Source: Nonlabens tegetincola (GTDB lineage: Bacteria > Bacteroidota > Bacteroidia > Flavobacteriales > Flavobacteriaceae). Taken from it: a stretch of DNA of 64,000 nucleotides. Under the pieces are notes generated by a model. The model was given only the letters and a program-made list of their open reading frames with translations, ran no database searches and was not told where the DNA came from. Within the stretch, counting starts at the first letter, position 1. Each line of letters opens with the position of its first letter. This document shows positions 52,511 through 60,995 of this stretch, piece by piece. The DNA lies in contig NZ_MQVV01000010.1 of the NCBI RefSeq assembly GCF_002954355.1, positions 620,001 through 684,000 of the forward strand, written 5' to 3'. The position numbers and the translations under genes were made by a program.

Positions 52511-54427
52511 ATGATTAGACTGAAACAAGTTCATATTGTAAGTTTATTATTTGTGATTTTCGCTTTCGCGAAAGCGATCTCACAACAATCATCCATAGAC
52601 CGCATTGAACCACCATTCTGGTGGGCAGATATGGAACATGCCGAGGTTGAGGTAATGTTTTATGGACAAAATATTGGAAAAGCTGAGGTCAAAAGTGATT
52701 TACCAATCCTTAAAATACGAAGAACTGAAAACTTGAATTATCTCTTCGTTACATTTGACACGACAAATCAAAATCATGGAGAATACGCTATCACCATGAA
52801 TGTAGGAGACACTTACTTTACCTCTAAATATGAACTCAAGAAGCGCAGTCTAAATTCAAAGTATCGAAAAGGTTTTGATAGCAGTGACGCCATTTATCTT
52901 TTAATGCCAGATCGATTTGCAAATGGAAATCCAGAAAACGATAGTCATCCAGAAACTATTGAAAAACTAAATAGAAGTTTTAAAGGTGGTAGACATGGTG
53001 GTGATATACAAGGTATTATTGATCATCTAGATTACATTAGTGAATTGGGAGCTACCGCAATATGGAGTACTCCATTACTAGAGGATAATGATAAACAGTA
53101 TTCCTATCATACCTATGCGCAAAGTGATTTATATAAAATTGATCCTCGCTATGGTACCAATGAAGATTATAAACGATTAGCCAGTGAATTACATAAGCGT
53201 GATATGAAATTGATTATGGATTATGTGACAAATCACTGGGGTGCAACGCACTGGATGATGCAAGATTTACCAACGGCGACATGGATTCATCAATTTGATG
53301 ATAACGACGGTAAGGAATTTCCAGTTCCTGGGTATGCAAATTCTAGCTATAGACAAACCACACAAATGGATCCAAATAAATCTCAAATTGACGATACCTA
53401 TGCCGAGAAAGGTTGGTTTGTAAGTACCATGCCAGATATTAATCAAAGTGAACCATTAGCTCTAAATTATCTTATCCAAAACGCTATATGGTGGATTGAG
53501 TATGCAGATTTAGATGGATTCAGAGTAGATACCTATTCCTATAATGAAAAGAAAGGAATCGCAGACTGGACCAAAGCTATCATGAAGGAATATCCGTATT
53601 TTAATATCGTAGGAGAAACCTGGATGCATGATCAATCACAAATAGCTTTTTGGCAAAAGGATAGTCCTATAGGAGCTATTCAAAGTTATAATTCAGGATT
53701 ACCTAGTGTTATGGACTTCACTTTACACGATGCAATTATGAAAGCATTTAAAGAGAACGACCAGCAATGGGATAAGGGAATGGTAAGAATTTATGAGAAC
53801 TTTGTAAATGATTTCCTATATGCAGATGTCAACAATATTTTACTATTCGCTGGTAATCATGATACAAATAGAATCAATGGTGATGGATTATATGATGGCG
53901 ATGTAAATAACTATAAACTGGCTTTGACACTAGTTCTTACCGCTCGTGGAATACCTCAAATTTATTATGGCGATGAAATAGGAATGGGAGGAAATCGTGA
54001 TACCAGTGGTGATGGTGATATACGTCGCGACTTTCCTGGTGGCTGGCAGGATGATGAAGTAAATGCCTTTAAAAAAAGAACAAAGTTCCAAAAACCATTC
54101 TATGAATTTACTAAAAAGCTACTGAATTATAGAAAAGGAAAACCTGTTCTACACGACGGTAAGTTTTTACATTATGTGCCAGAAAACAATTGTTATGTAT
54201 ATTTTAGATACTCTGATTCTAGCAGAGTAATGGTGGTGATCAATAACAATCCTGAAAAAGTAACTTTAAATTTAGATAGGTTTAAAGAAGGATTACAAGA
54301 TGTTAATGAAGGCCTAGATATACTCTCAGGAAAAAAGATAGATATGGGAAATACGTTATCTGTTTCGGGTAAAACTAGTATGGTCATCGATCTTGATAAA
54401 CCTAAAAAAGGACCTCGCTTTTTCTAA
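52511..54427 (+). CDS. periplasmic GH13 alpha-glucosidase/neopullulanase (SusA-like)
   Basis: A 638-residue protein with a signal peptide ending AFAKAISQ (palindrome copy 13). A cyclomaltodextrinase-type N-terminal domain (about 30-120, IDRIEPPFWWADMEHAEVEV) leads into a GH13 barrel. Regions: LIMDYVTNHWGATHW (I), DGFRVDTYSYNE (II), NIVGETWMHD (III) and FAGNHDTNR (IV). All catalytic residues are present. As with SusA, it probably degrades imported maltodextrin in the periplasm. It starts 62 bp after maltose phosphorylase, beyond a terminator. Confidence 0.92.
   Translation: MIRLKQVHIVSLLFVIFAFAKAISQQSSIDRIEPPFWWADMEHAEVEVMFYGQNIGKAEVKSDLPILKIRRTENLNYLFVTFDTTNQNHGEYAITMNVGDTYFTSKYELKKRSLNSKYRKGFDSSDAIYLLMPDRFANGNPENDSHPETIEKLNRSFKGGRHGGDIQGIIDHLDYISELGATAIWSTPLLEDNDKQYSYHTYAQSDLYKIDPRYGTNEDYKRLASELHKRDMKLIMDYVTNHWGATHWMMQDLPTATWIHQFDDNDGKEFPVPGYANSSYRQTTQMDPNKSQIDDTYAEKGWFVSTMPDINQSEPLALNYLIQNAIWWIEYADLDGFRVDTYSYNEKKGIADWTKAIMKEYPYFNIVGETWMHDQSQIAFWQKDSPIGAIQSYNSGLPSVMDFTLHDAIMKAFKENDQQWDKGMVRIYENFVNDFLYADVNNILLFAGNHDTNRINGDGLYDGDVNNYKLALTLVLTARGIPQIYYGDEIGMGGNRDTSGDGDIRRDFPGGWQDDEVNAFKKRTKFQKPFYEFTKKLLNYRKGKPVLHDGKFLHYVPENNCYVYFRYSDSSRVMVVINNNPEKVTLNLDRFKEGLQDVNEGLDILSGKKIDMGNTLSVSGKTSMVIDLDKPKKGPRFF
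52562..52575. repeat. palindrome GCTTTCGCGAAAGC, copy 13
   Basis: Encodes AFAKA at the signal-peptidase site of the SusA-like enzyme. The 16-bp form is 52561-52576. Confidence 0.95.
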
Positions 54428-54479
54428 TAAAGTAATAAAAATTTAAATGGCACTCGTGTCTTTTACTAAACCAAAAACT

Positions 54480-56828
54480 ATGAAAAATTTAATTTATGTA
54501 TTGCTGGTTTTTCTTTTCGTAAGTTGTTCATCAAACGAAAAAGAGCAATACGATACTAGATCAAGTGTCATAAAAACCATTACCACTCCTATCTATGCTG
54601 GTCAAGATAAAACCGAAGTGGTTTTGACTGACTACATTACTGATGTTACTATTATTGATAGTATTACCTATGGTAATGGCGTAACTGGTGTAGAAGAAGT
54701 CGATAACAATGAAAGTATTAAGATTATTCTAGAAGAAAATGCACCGTTTGTATCATTGATCACTTTATGGACTGATGGAATACGCAATGATATACCTGTC
54801 TATAAGTCAATGTCTAAAACTATACCTATCAATTATTATGGTGATGCTAATAATGAAAACGTACAGCTTAAAGGAGAATTTACTAATTGGGCGCCTGTAG
54901 ATCTTGAAAAAGAAGGTAATAGATTAGTCTATCATGCCACTGTTCCACAAGGAAAGTTTCAGTATATTTTCATGAAAAATGGACAGGAGGAACTGCTTTC
55001 AGGTCAGGAGGAAGATGTGGTAAGCAATGGAATGGGTGGCTTCAATCGAGTGCTAGATAATAGTCGTAAGGCTGCTCCAGCCAGATTGCAATATGGTGAA
55101 GTAATTGAAAGTGGTTTTACCTTTAATGCAACAGGTCAACTAGATAATGTTCTTGTTTTATTTGAAAACCAACTTATAGATTTTCAAAAAGAAGGAAACA
55201 GGTACCAAGTTAAATTGCCAAAAAAAGATTTTACAAACAATATTCACCACACACAACTAGTTCGCGTTTTTGCAAGCGATAATAATGGTCGCTCAAATGA
55301 TTTACTGATTCCTGTTCAGGATGGTCATGTGGTAACTGAACCTTCTAGATTAACTCGCAGCGATTTTCATAATCAAGTACTTTATTTTATGATGGTAGAT
55401 CGCTTCCTAGATGGCGATACTAGTAATACAAAACCAGTTGATGATCCAGAGATATTACCACAAGCAAATTATAAAGGTGGAGATCTTGCAGGTGTGCTAC
55501 AAAAATTGAAAGAAGGTTATTTCAGTAAAATGGGAATCAATACCATATGGCTGTCGCCAATTACTCAAAACCCTGAAGGAGCTTATGGTCTATGGCCAGA
55601 GCCTAAAACTAAATTTAGTGGTTATCATGGTTATTGGCCTGTGTCTAATACAAAAATTGATTATCGATTTGGTGATGAGAAAACTTTGAAAGCATTGATT
55701 GACGAGGCTCACAAGCAAGATGTTAATGTTATACTAGACTATGTGGCAAATCACGTTCATAAAGAACATCCGGTTTATCAAGAACACCCAGAATGGGCTA
55801 CTGATTTATATCTGCCAGATGGCAGTTTAAATACTGAAAGATGGGACGATCATAGATTAACCACTTGGTTTGATACGTTTATGCCTACGCTGGATTTAGA
55901 GAATCCCGAGGTGACTGAGGTTATGGTTGACAGTGCCTTGCATTGGGTGACAAATTATCAATTAGATGGTTTTAGACACGATGCTACAAAGCATGTTCCA
56001 GAGCTGTATTGGCGTACATTAACTAAGAAAATTAAAGAACAAACAAATAGGCCTATATATCAAATTGGAGAAACTTATGGATCTTACGACCTTATACGCA
56101 GCTACGTGAGTACCGGTATGCTAGATGCACAATTTGATTTCAATATGTATGATGCTGCTGTTTCCGCTTTCGCGAAAGCGGACAATTCCTACGGTAATTT
56201 AACCGAGATATTGCAAAAAGGTCTCGACTATTACGGTTACCACCATTTAATGGGGAACATCTCGGGTAATCAAGATCGCGCTCGTTTTATAAGTTACGCA
56301 AGTGGTGATGTGAAATTTGAAGAAGACGCTAAAGCTGCTGGATGGACTCGCGATATAGGTATGAGTGATGAATCATCTTATGGTAGACTGGCAATGTTAC
56401 ACGCTTTTAATATGACGATTCCAGGAGTTCCAGTAATCTATTACGGAGATGAATATGGTAGTATAGGGGCAAACGATCCTGATAACCGTAGAATGATGAA
56501 ATTTGATAATCTATCAAGCAATGAACAAGAACTTAAAAATCAAGTAAAATCACTTGTGTATTTACGACGTAATTCGATGAGTCTATTGTATGGTGATACC
56601 GAGATTTTATCAGATGCAAATGGTATATTAGGAATAAAAAGAACTTATTTTAACGAAACAACCTATATATTCTTTAATGAAAATAAGATTTCATTAAATG
56701 CTTACAAGCGCAATGACAAGGAAGAGGTGAAAATTGTGATCAATGGTATAGAAGACCCTAATTACATACAGGTAAAGCCTGAATCCTTTACAATCGTGCA
56801 AACTAAAAAGGTACCAATAAAACAATAA
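54480..56828 (+). CDS. GH13 amylase-family lipoprotein with atypical region IV
   Basis: A 782-residue lipoprotein (lipobox LFVSCSSN, Cys17). The frame reaches an ATG at 54447; I choose ATG 54480 because it gives a normal lipoprotein signal. A CBM-like N-terminal part (about 105-190, VQLKGEFTNWAPVDLEKEG) precedes a GH13 barrel. Regions: VILDYVANHVHKEHP (I), DGFRHDATKHVPE (II), IYQIGETYGSYD (III). Region IV reads ISGNQDRARF, with Gln where most GH13 have His. The nucleophile and acid remain, so activity is likely. A palindrome at 56166 encodes AFAKA. Confidence 0.88.
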   Translation: MKNLIYVLLVFLFVSCSSNEKEQYDTRSSVIKTITTPIYAGQDKTEVVLTDYITDVTIIDSITYGNGVTGVEEVDNNESIKIILEENAPFVSLITLWTDGIRNDIPVYKSMSKTIPINYYGDANNENVQLKGEFTNWAPVDLEKEGNRLVYHATVPQGKFQYIFMKNGQEELLSGQEEDVVSNGMGGFNRVLDNSRKAAPARLQYGEVIESGFTFNATGQLDNVLVLFENQLIDFQKEGNRYQVKLPKKDFTNNIHHTQLVRVFASDNNGRSNDLLIPVQDGHVVTEPSRLTRSDFHNQVLYFMMVDRFLDGDTSNTKPVDDPEILPQANYKGGDLAGVLQKLKEGYFSKMGINTIWLSPITQNPEGAYGLWPEPKTKFSGYHGYWPVSNTKIDYRFGDEKTLKALIDEAHKQDVNVILDYVANHVHKEHPVYQEHPEWATDLYLPDGSLNTERWDDHRLTTWFDTFMPTLDLENPEVTEVMVDSALHWVTNYQLDGFRHDATKHVPELYWRTLTKKIKEQTNRPIYQIGETYGSYDLIRSYVSTGMLDAQFDFNMYDAAVSAFAKADNSYGNLTEILQKGLDYYGYHHLMGNISGNQDRARFISYASGDVKFEEDAKAAGWTRDIGMSDESSYGRLAMLHAFNMTIPGVPVIYYGDEYGSIGANDPDNRRMMKFDNLSSNEQELKNQVKSLVYLRRNSMSLLYGDTEILSDANGILGIKRTYFNETTYIFFNENKISLNAYKRNDKEEVKIVINGIEDPNYIQVKPESFTIVQTKKVPIKQ
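56166..56179. repeat. palindrome GCTTTCGCGAAAGC, copy 14
   Basis: Inside the GH13 lipoprotein gene, read as AFAKA. Symmetry extends to 18 bp (56164-56181). Confidence 0.95.
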
Positions 56829-56892
56829 TCGGAATATATTAGCACTACACTATTTAAACTTACAATTTTATAATACCAGAAAATTAAAAACT

Positions 56893-58323
56893 ATGAAAAA
56901 CCTATTGTATTTGTTTCTAGCCTGTTTACTCTTTACAGCTTGTGAAAAGGATAAACAGAAGGAAGATGTAAACGTTGAAGAAGAATCTACGGTTTATACA
57001 CCTATTCAAGATAGTGAATTAGAAACGGCTATTATTTATGAAGCAAACATAAGACAGTATTCTCAAGAGGGAACATTTAATCAGTTTACTAAGGATATTC
57101 CTGAATTGAAAAAGCTAGGCGTTAAAGTCATATGGTTAATGCCTATTTTTCCTGTTTCAGAAAAAAATAGAAAGGCCAAAGGTGATTTGATGGTTCATGA
57201 TATTAAAGACCCTAAAGAAAGAGAAAAGTACCTAGGTAGTTACTATGCCGTTGCGGATTACCAAGCTGTTAATCCAGATTATGGTACACAAGAAGATTTG
57301 AGAAAATTAATAACCACTGCACATGATAATGGCATGTATGTTATTCTAGATTGGGTAGCAAATCATACTGGCTGGGATAACTGGTGGATTAATGAACATC
57401 CAGAATTTTATACAAAAAATGAAAAAGGAGAAATAATTCATCCTAAAGGAACGGACTGGACCGATACTGCAGACTTGAATTACGATAACGAGAACTTAAG
57501 ATTAGCCATGATAGATGCGATGTCTTATTGGGTTAAAGAATTTGATGTAGATGGTTTTAGATGTGACGTGGCACATGAAGTTCCTACAGACTTCTGGAAC
57601 GAAGCGTCTGGTCAACTTCATAATATCAAGCCTTTATTTATGCTAGCAGAAAGTGAAAAGAAAGATCTATTTAAGCAGGCTTTTGATATGGGTTATAATT
57701 GGGAAGGTCATCACATTATGAATGAGATGGCTCAAGGAAAAGTTAAACCTAATGCGTGGTCTGATTATATGGAACGTGTAAAAGAAAACTATGAAGCCGA
57801 TGATATTCTTATGAACTTCATTACCAATCATGATGAGAATAGTTGGAATGGTACTGTAAAAGAACGTATGGGTAATAAGGCTAACTTGTTTCTTGCCTTT
57901 CAGTATGCTATTCCTGGAATGCCGTTGATTTATTCAGGTCAAGAATATGGAATGGACCATAGATTAAAATTCTTTGAAAAAGATACTATTCCAAAAACAA
58001 AAGGCGATGTATGGAAAAAAATGGAGATTTTGGCTAAAGCTAAAGAAACCATACCTGCCTTACATGGTGGAAAGGACGATGCAGATTACATTACCTTACA
58101 ACAAGAAAGTGGAGATGAAATTATTGCGTTTAAAAGGGTAAACGGTGAATCGACTATTTACTTTATGGGAAATCCAACAGATGTAAAAACAAGCACAACC
58201 TTTAAAATGGGCGATATAAAAGTGCGTGATATTATGACAGGAGCTACAGCACAATTAAGGGAGAATCAAATAATTGATTTGCCTTCTGGAGCCTTCAGAT
58301 TTTTAGAAGTAGTTAATGAATAA
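56893..58323 (+). CDS. GH13 alpha-amylase lipoprotein (SusG-like)
   Basis: A 476-residue lipoprotein (LLFTACEKD, Cys at about 17) formed almost entirely by the GH13 catalytic barrel and a short C-terminal beta domain. Regions: YVILDWVANHTGWDNWW (I), DGFRCDVAHEVP (II), FMLAESEKKD (III) and FITNHDENSW (IV), all complete. No separate starch-binding module is seen, unlike SusG. It is the last gene of the rightward arm and is followed by a strong bidirectional terminator. Confidence 0.92.
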   Translation: MKNLLYLFLACLLFTACEKDKQKEDVNVEEESTVYTPIQDSELETAIIYEANIRQYSQEGTFNQFTKDIPELKKLGVKVIWLMPIFPVSEKNRKAKGDLMVHDIKDPKEREKYLGSYYAVADYQAVNPDYGTQEDLRKLITTAHDNGMYVILDWVANHTGWDNWWINEHPEFYTKNEKGEIIHPKGTDWTDTADLNYDNENLRLAMIDAMSYWVKEFDVDGFRCDVAHEVPTDFWNEASGQLHNIKPLFMLAESEKKDLFKQAFDMGYNWEGHHIMNEMAQGKVKPNAWSDYMERVKENYEADDILMNFITNHDENSWNGTVKERMGNKANLFLAFQYAIPGMPLIYSGQEYGMDHRLKFFEKDTIPKTKGDVWKKMEILAKAKETIPALHGGKDDADYITLQQESGDEIIAFKRVNGESTIYFMGNPTDVKTSTTFKMGDIKVRDIMTGATAQLRENQIIDLPSGAFRFLEVVNE

Positions 58324-58342
58324 CCGCTCAAAATTATCAAGT

Positions 58343-58378
58343 AAAAAAGGCCTGCTCGATATCGAGCAGGCCTTTTTT
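58343..58378. terminator. bidirectional intrinsic terminator
   Basis: A 36-bp perfect inverted repeat with GC core GGCCTGCTCGAT and A/T runs on both ends, between convergent genes. Confidence 0.93.
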
Positions 58379-58388
58379 GTTCCAGCGA

Positions 58389-58610
58389 CTAATTATCGTC
58401 TGTTTTTATTTTTTCAACATTACCATCTTCATCGTACTTGATTTTAGTATCTGTACCATCTTCATTTTCTAACTTGACCTTATCTTCTTTAGATTTAATT
58501 TCATCGGCATTTTCAATCAAATCATTAGCCTGCTCCTCAGGAGTTTTTTCATCTCTGCAAGCGGTTAAACACAATAAGGTGATTCCGGCGATTAATAAAC
58601 TTTTTTTCAT
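58389..58610 (-). CDS. small acidic lipoprotein
   Basis: A 73-residue protein with a lipoprotein signal (LLCLTACRDE, Cys at about 18). The mature part is short, strongly charged and Asp/Glu/Lys-rich, ending KYDEDGNVEKIKTDDN. No family is recognised. The clear signal, a convergent terminator directly after it and gene-like spacing support it. It could be an envelope stress or ion-binding protein, but nothing in the sequence decides this. Confidence 0.75.
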   Translation of the reverse strand: MKKSLLIAGITLLCLTACRDEKTPEEQANDLIENADEIKSKEDKVKLENEDGTDTKIKYDEDGNVEKIKTDDN

Positions 58611-58779
58611 AATCCAGGTTTGTTAATGTTAGTATTATTTAAAACTAGACAAAAGTTTTATTCGTAGTTAGTATATTAAGATAGTTTTGGCATGTGGGAA
58701 ATAAGAGCATTTTCCTGATTAGAGGTCATCAATTTGTGAGATCTATTCCCTAACTTGGCAGTGAAAAATTATAATTAAG

Positions 58780-59115
58780 ATGCAAAAAACATATTACGAC
58801 CCTAAAGACCTAAAGAAATTTGGTAAAATAAGTGAATGGAATGAGCAACTAGGAGAAAAATTCTTTGACTATTACGGGAAAGTATTTGAAGAAGGTGCTC
58901 TCACAGCTAGAGAAAAGTCTCTAATAGCCTTAGCAGTTTCTCATGCTGTTCAATGCCCTTACTGTATTGATGCTTATACAGGTGATGGATTACAGCGAGG
59001 AATAACCAAAGAAGAAATGATGGAAGCGGTTCATGTAGCTGGTGCTATACGCGGTGGAGCGACTTTGGTACATGGTGTCCAAATGATGAATAAAGTGAAT
59101 AAATTAGAAATGTAG
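58780..59115 (+). CDS. arsenosugar biosynthesis-associated peroxidase-like protein (CMD family)
   Basis: A 111-residue carboxymuconolactone-decarboxylase/AhpD-like protein with the redox motif AVSHAVQCPYCIDAYTGDG (CxxC at about residues 66-69, with a following acidic residue). The family name comes from its regular neighbourhood with arsS and arsM, which are present 0.8-2 kb downstream here. It probably takes part in thiol-linked redox steps of arsenosugar formation; its exact reaction is unknown to me. Confidence 0.85.
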   Translation: MQKTYYDPKDLKKFGKISEWNEQLGEKFFDYYGKVFEEGALTAREKSLIALAVSHAVQCPYCIDAYTGDGLQRGITKEEMMEAVHVAGAIRGGATLVHGVQMMNKVNKLEM

Positions 59116-59168
59116 ATGCATCCTTAAACTTGGCTAGTCTGCAAAACAGGTAACTCCTAACACTGATA

Positions 59169-59783
59169 TTGGAAAAATTAAAACCTTTATTTTATCAAAC
59201 CTTTGAGAAATATTGTAACGATAGAAATTACATGAATTTGTGCTGGGATGAGGTAATAAAGAACTACTCAAATAAAAAACGTTTCTATCATAATTTGAAT
59301 CATCTTCAACACATGTTCAATGAATTACAAGAGGTTGAAGATTTTATAGAGAGTATTGATTCCGTTCGATTAGCAGTTTTTTATCATGATTTAATTTATA
59401 AAGTTACTTCTACAGAAAACGAGGAGCAAAGTTCAGAAGCTTTTGAAAAAAGGATTTCAAAGACTCGTTTTGAGCATGTAGATTTAGTCAAGGAAATGAT
59501 AATAGCAACAAAATTTCATGATAAAACCCTTAATTCAGATAGTAGGTATTTTTTAGATAGTGATTTAGCTGTTTTAGGAAGTTCTTCTTCCCAATACGAC
59601 GAGTACACTAGATTAATTAGAAAGGAATATCAAATATATCCTACTTTCTTATATAGAAGAGGAAGATTAAAAGTGTTAAGAGCATTACTAAACAAACCTA
59701 TTTATCAAACAGATTACTTTACAAGTAAGTATGAAAAACAAGCACAAAGAAATTTAAAGAGAGAACTTCAAACATTAGTTTAA
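59169..59783 (+). CDS. HD-domain metal-dependent phosphohydrolase-like protein
   Basis: A 204-residue protein starting at a TTG (59169); the first internal ATG would cut into the conserved N-terminus. It has RFYHNLNHLQHMF (metal-binding His, about residues 38-50), VFYHDLIYKV (HD pair, about 75-84) and ATKFHDKTLNSDSRYFLDSDLAVLG (about 115-139), the pattern of the predicted metal-dependent HD superfamily related to COG4339. It lies between two arsenosugar genes on the same strand. Its role there is unknown. Its neighbours at 53 and 85 bp suggest co-transcription. Confidence 0.75.
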   Translation: MEKLKPLFYQTFEKYCNDRNYMNLCWDEVIKNYSNKKRFYHNLNHLQHMFNELQEVEDFIESIDSVRLAVFYHDLIYKVTSTENEEQSSEAFEKRISKTRFEHVDLVKEMIIATKFHDKTLNSDSRYFLDSDLAVLGSSSSQYDEYTRLIRKEYQIYPTFLYRRGRLKVLRALLNKPIYQTDYFTSKYEKQAQRNLKRELQTLV

Positions 59784-59868
59784 GAAAAAGAGTTACAATT
59801 TTGTGATATGTAGTTTGTAACTATGCAGCTATCTACATATTTTCAATTAAGAATAGCAAAAAGCAGAT

Positions 59869-60933
59869 ATGGCAGTAAATACTAAGGTATCCTTAAAGAA
59901 GAGAGAAAGTGAACTAGCAGCAATTGCTAAACAAATGGAGGTTTTAAATGGAGAGCCTTTTAGTGATGGTGAGTTACCAACTTTTGCAAATAAGATAAAA
60001 GAAACAAACCAGTTTCCTCTTAGACCCAAAAAGTTAGAAATATTACAAGTCAACGTGGGCTATATGTGTAATCAGGTTTGTGCACACTGTCATGTAGATG
60101 CTGGTCCCGATCGCAAGGAAATAATGACTAGAGAAACCATGTCACAAATTCTCGATGTGATAAAAACTACTGGTGCTCATACCCTAGATTTAACTGGTGG
60201 TGCCCCAGAAATGAACCCTAATTTTAGATGGTTTGTAGAACAAGCAAGCGCTGCAGGTATTCAAGATTTTATCGTACGCAGTAACCTTACTATCATACGA
60301 GCAAATCCTAAGTATTACGATCTGCCAGATTTCTTTAAAAAACACAATATACATGTAGTGAGCTCCATGCCACACTGGACTCGTGGTAAAACCGATAAGC
60401 AAAGAGGTGATGGTGTTTTTGATAAATCCATTAAAGCGCTGCAAGAACTCAATGAACGTGGATATGGAATGCCAGGTAGCGACCTTAAATTAGATCTGGT
60501 TTACAATCCTAGTGGTGCTTTTTTGCCTGGTGATCAAGCGAGTATGGAAAAGGATTTTAAAGCTGCTTTGTTAGAAGATTTTAATATTCAGTTTCATAAC
60601 CTTTTTGCAATTACTAACTTGCCTATATCCAGATTTTTAGATTACTTAGTAGCAAGTGAAAATTATGAGGATTACATGTATGCCTTGGTTGAGGCTTATA
60701 ATCCTACAGCTGTACAAAATGTGATGTGTACAAATACAATTAGTGTGTCTTGGGATGGATGGTTATACGATTGTGATTTTAATCAAATGCTTGATCTTAA
60801 AGTGAATCATAAAATAAAACATATTAAAGATTATCAAGAAGATTTACTTCTAGATCGTAATATTGTTATTTCTCAACATTGTTATGGATGTACCGCTGGT
60901 GCAGGAAGTAGCTGTCAAGGAACAGTTGCCTAA
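59869..60933 (+). CDS. arsS: arsenosugar biosynthesis radical SAM protein ArsS
   Basis: A 354-residue radical SAM protein with the iron-sulfur motif YMCNQVCAHCHVDAGPDR (CxxxCxxC, about residues 66-73) and DLTGGAPEMNPNFRW. The C-terminal region holds further cysteines in VMCTNTISVSWDGWLYDCDFNQ and QHCYGCTAGAGSSCQG, probably binding a second cluster. ArsS is thought to join the 5'-deoxyadenosyl group to methylated arsenic as the core of arsenosugars. The arsM-type gene follows after 62 bp that include palindrome copy 15. Confidence 0.92.
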   Translation: MAVNTKVSLKKRESELAAIAKQMEVLNGEPFSDGELPTFANKIKETNQFPLRPKKLEILQVNVGYMCNQVCAHCHVDAGPDRKEIMTRETMSQILDVIKTTGAHTLDLTGGAPEMNPNFRWFVEQASAAGIQDFIVRSNLTIIRANPKYYDLPDFFKKHNIHVVSSMPHWTRGKTDKQRGDGVFDKSIKALQELNERGYGMPGSDLKLDLVYNPSGAFLPGDQASMEKDFKAALLEDFNIQFHNLFAITNLPISRFLDYLVASENYEDYMYALVEAYNPTAVQNVMCTNTISVSWDGWLYDCDFNQMLDLKVNHKIKHIKDYQEDLLLDRNIVISQHCYGCTAGAGSSCQGTVA

Positions 60934-60952
60934 TTATTGATTATTTTATCAC

Positions 60953-60966
60953 GCTTTCGCGAAAGC
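60953..60966. repeat. palindrome GCTTTCGCGAAAGC, copy 15
   Basis: Between arsS and the arsM-type gene. The 16-bp form is 60952-60967. Confidence 0.95.
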
Positions 60967-60995
60967 GTAAACAAAACAGATTAAAAAATAAATTA

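Noticed and set aside
54447-54479. ATG at 54447 as start of the GH13 lipoprotein
   Set aside because: It would put 11 polar residues before a clean lipoprotein signal that begins at ATG 54480.
38330-58323. The glucan locus as a recently acquired island
   Set aside because: No integrase, tRNA junction, direct repeats or composition shift is visible, and the host palindrome occurs through it at normal density.
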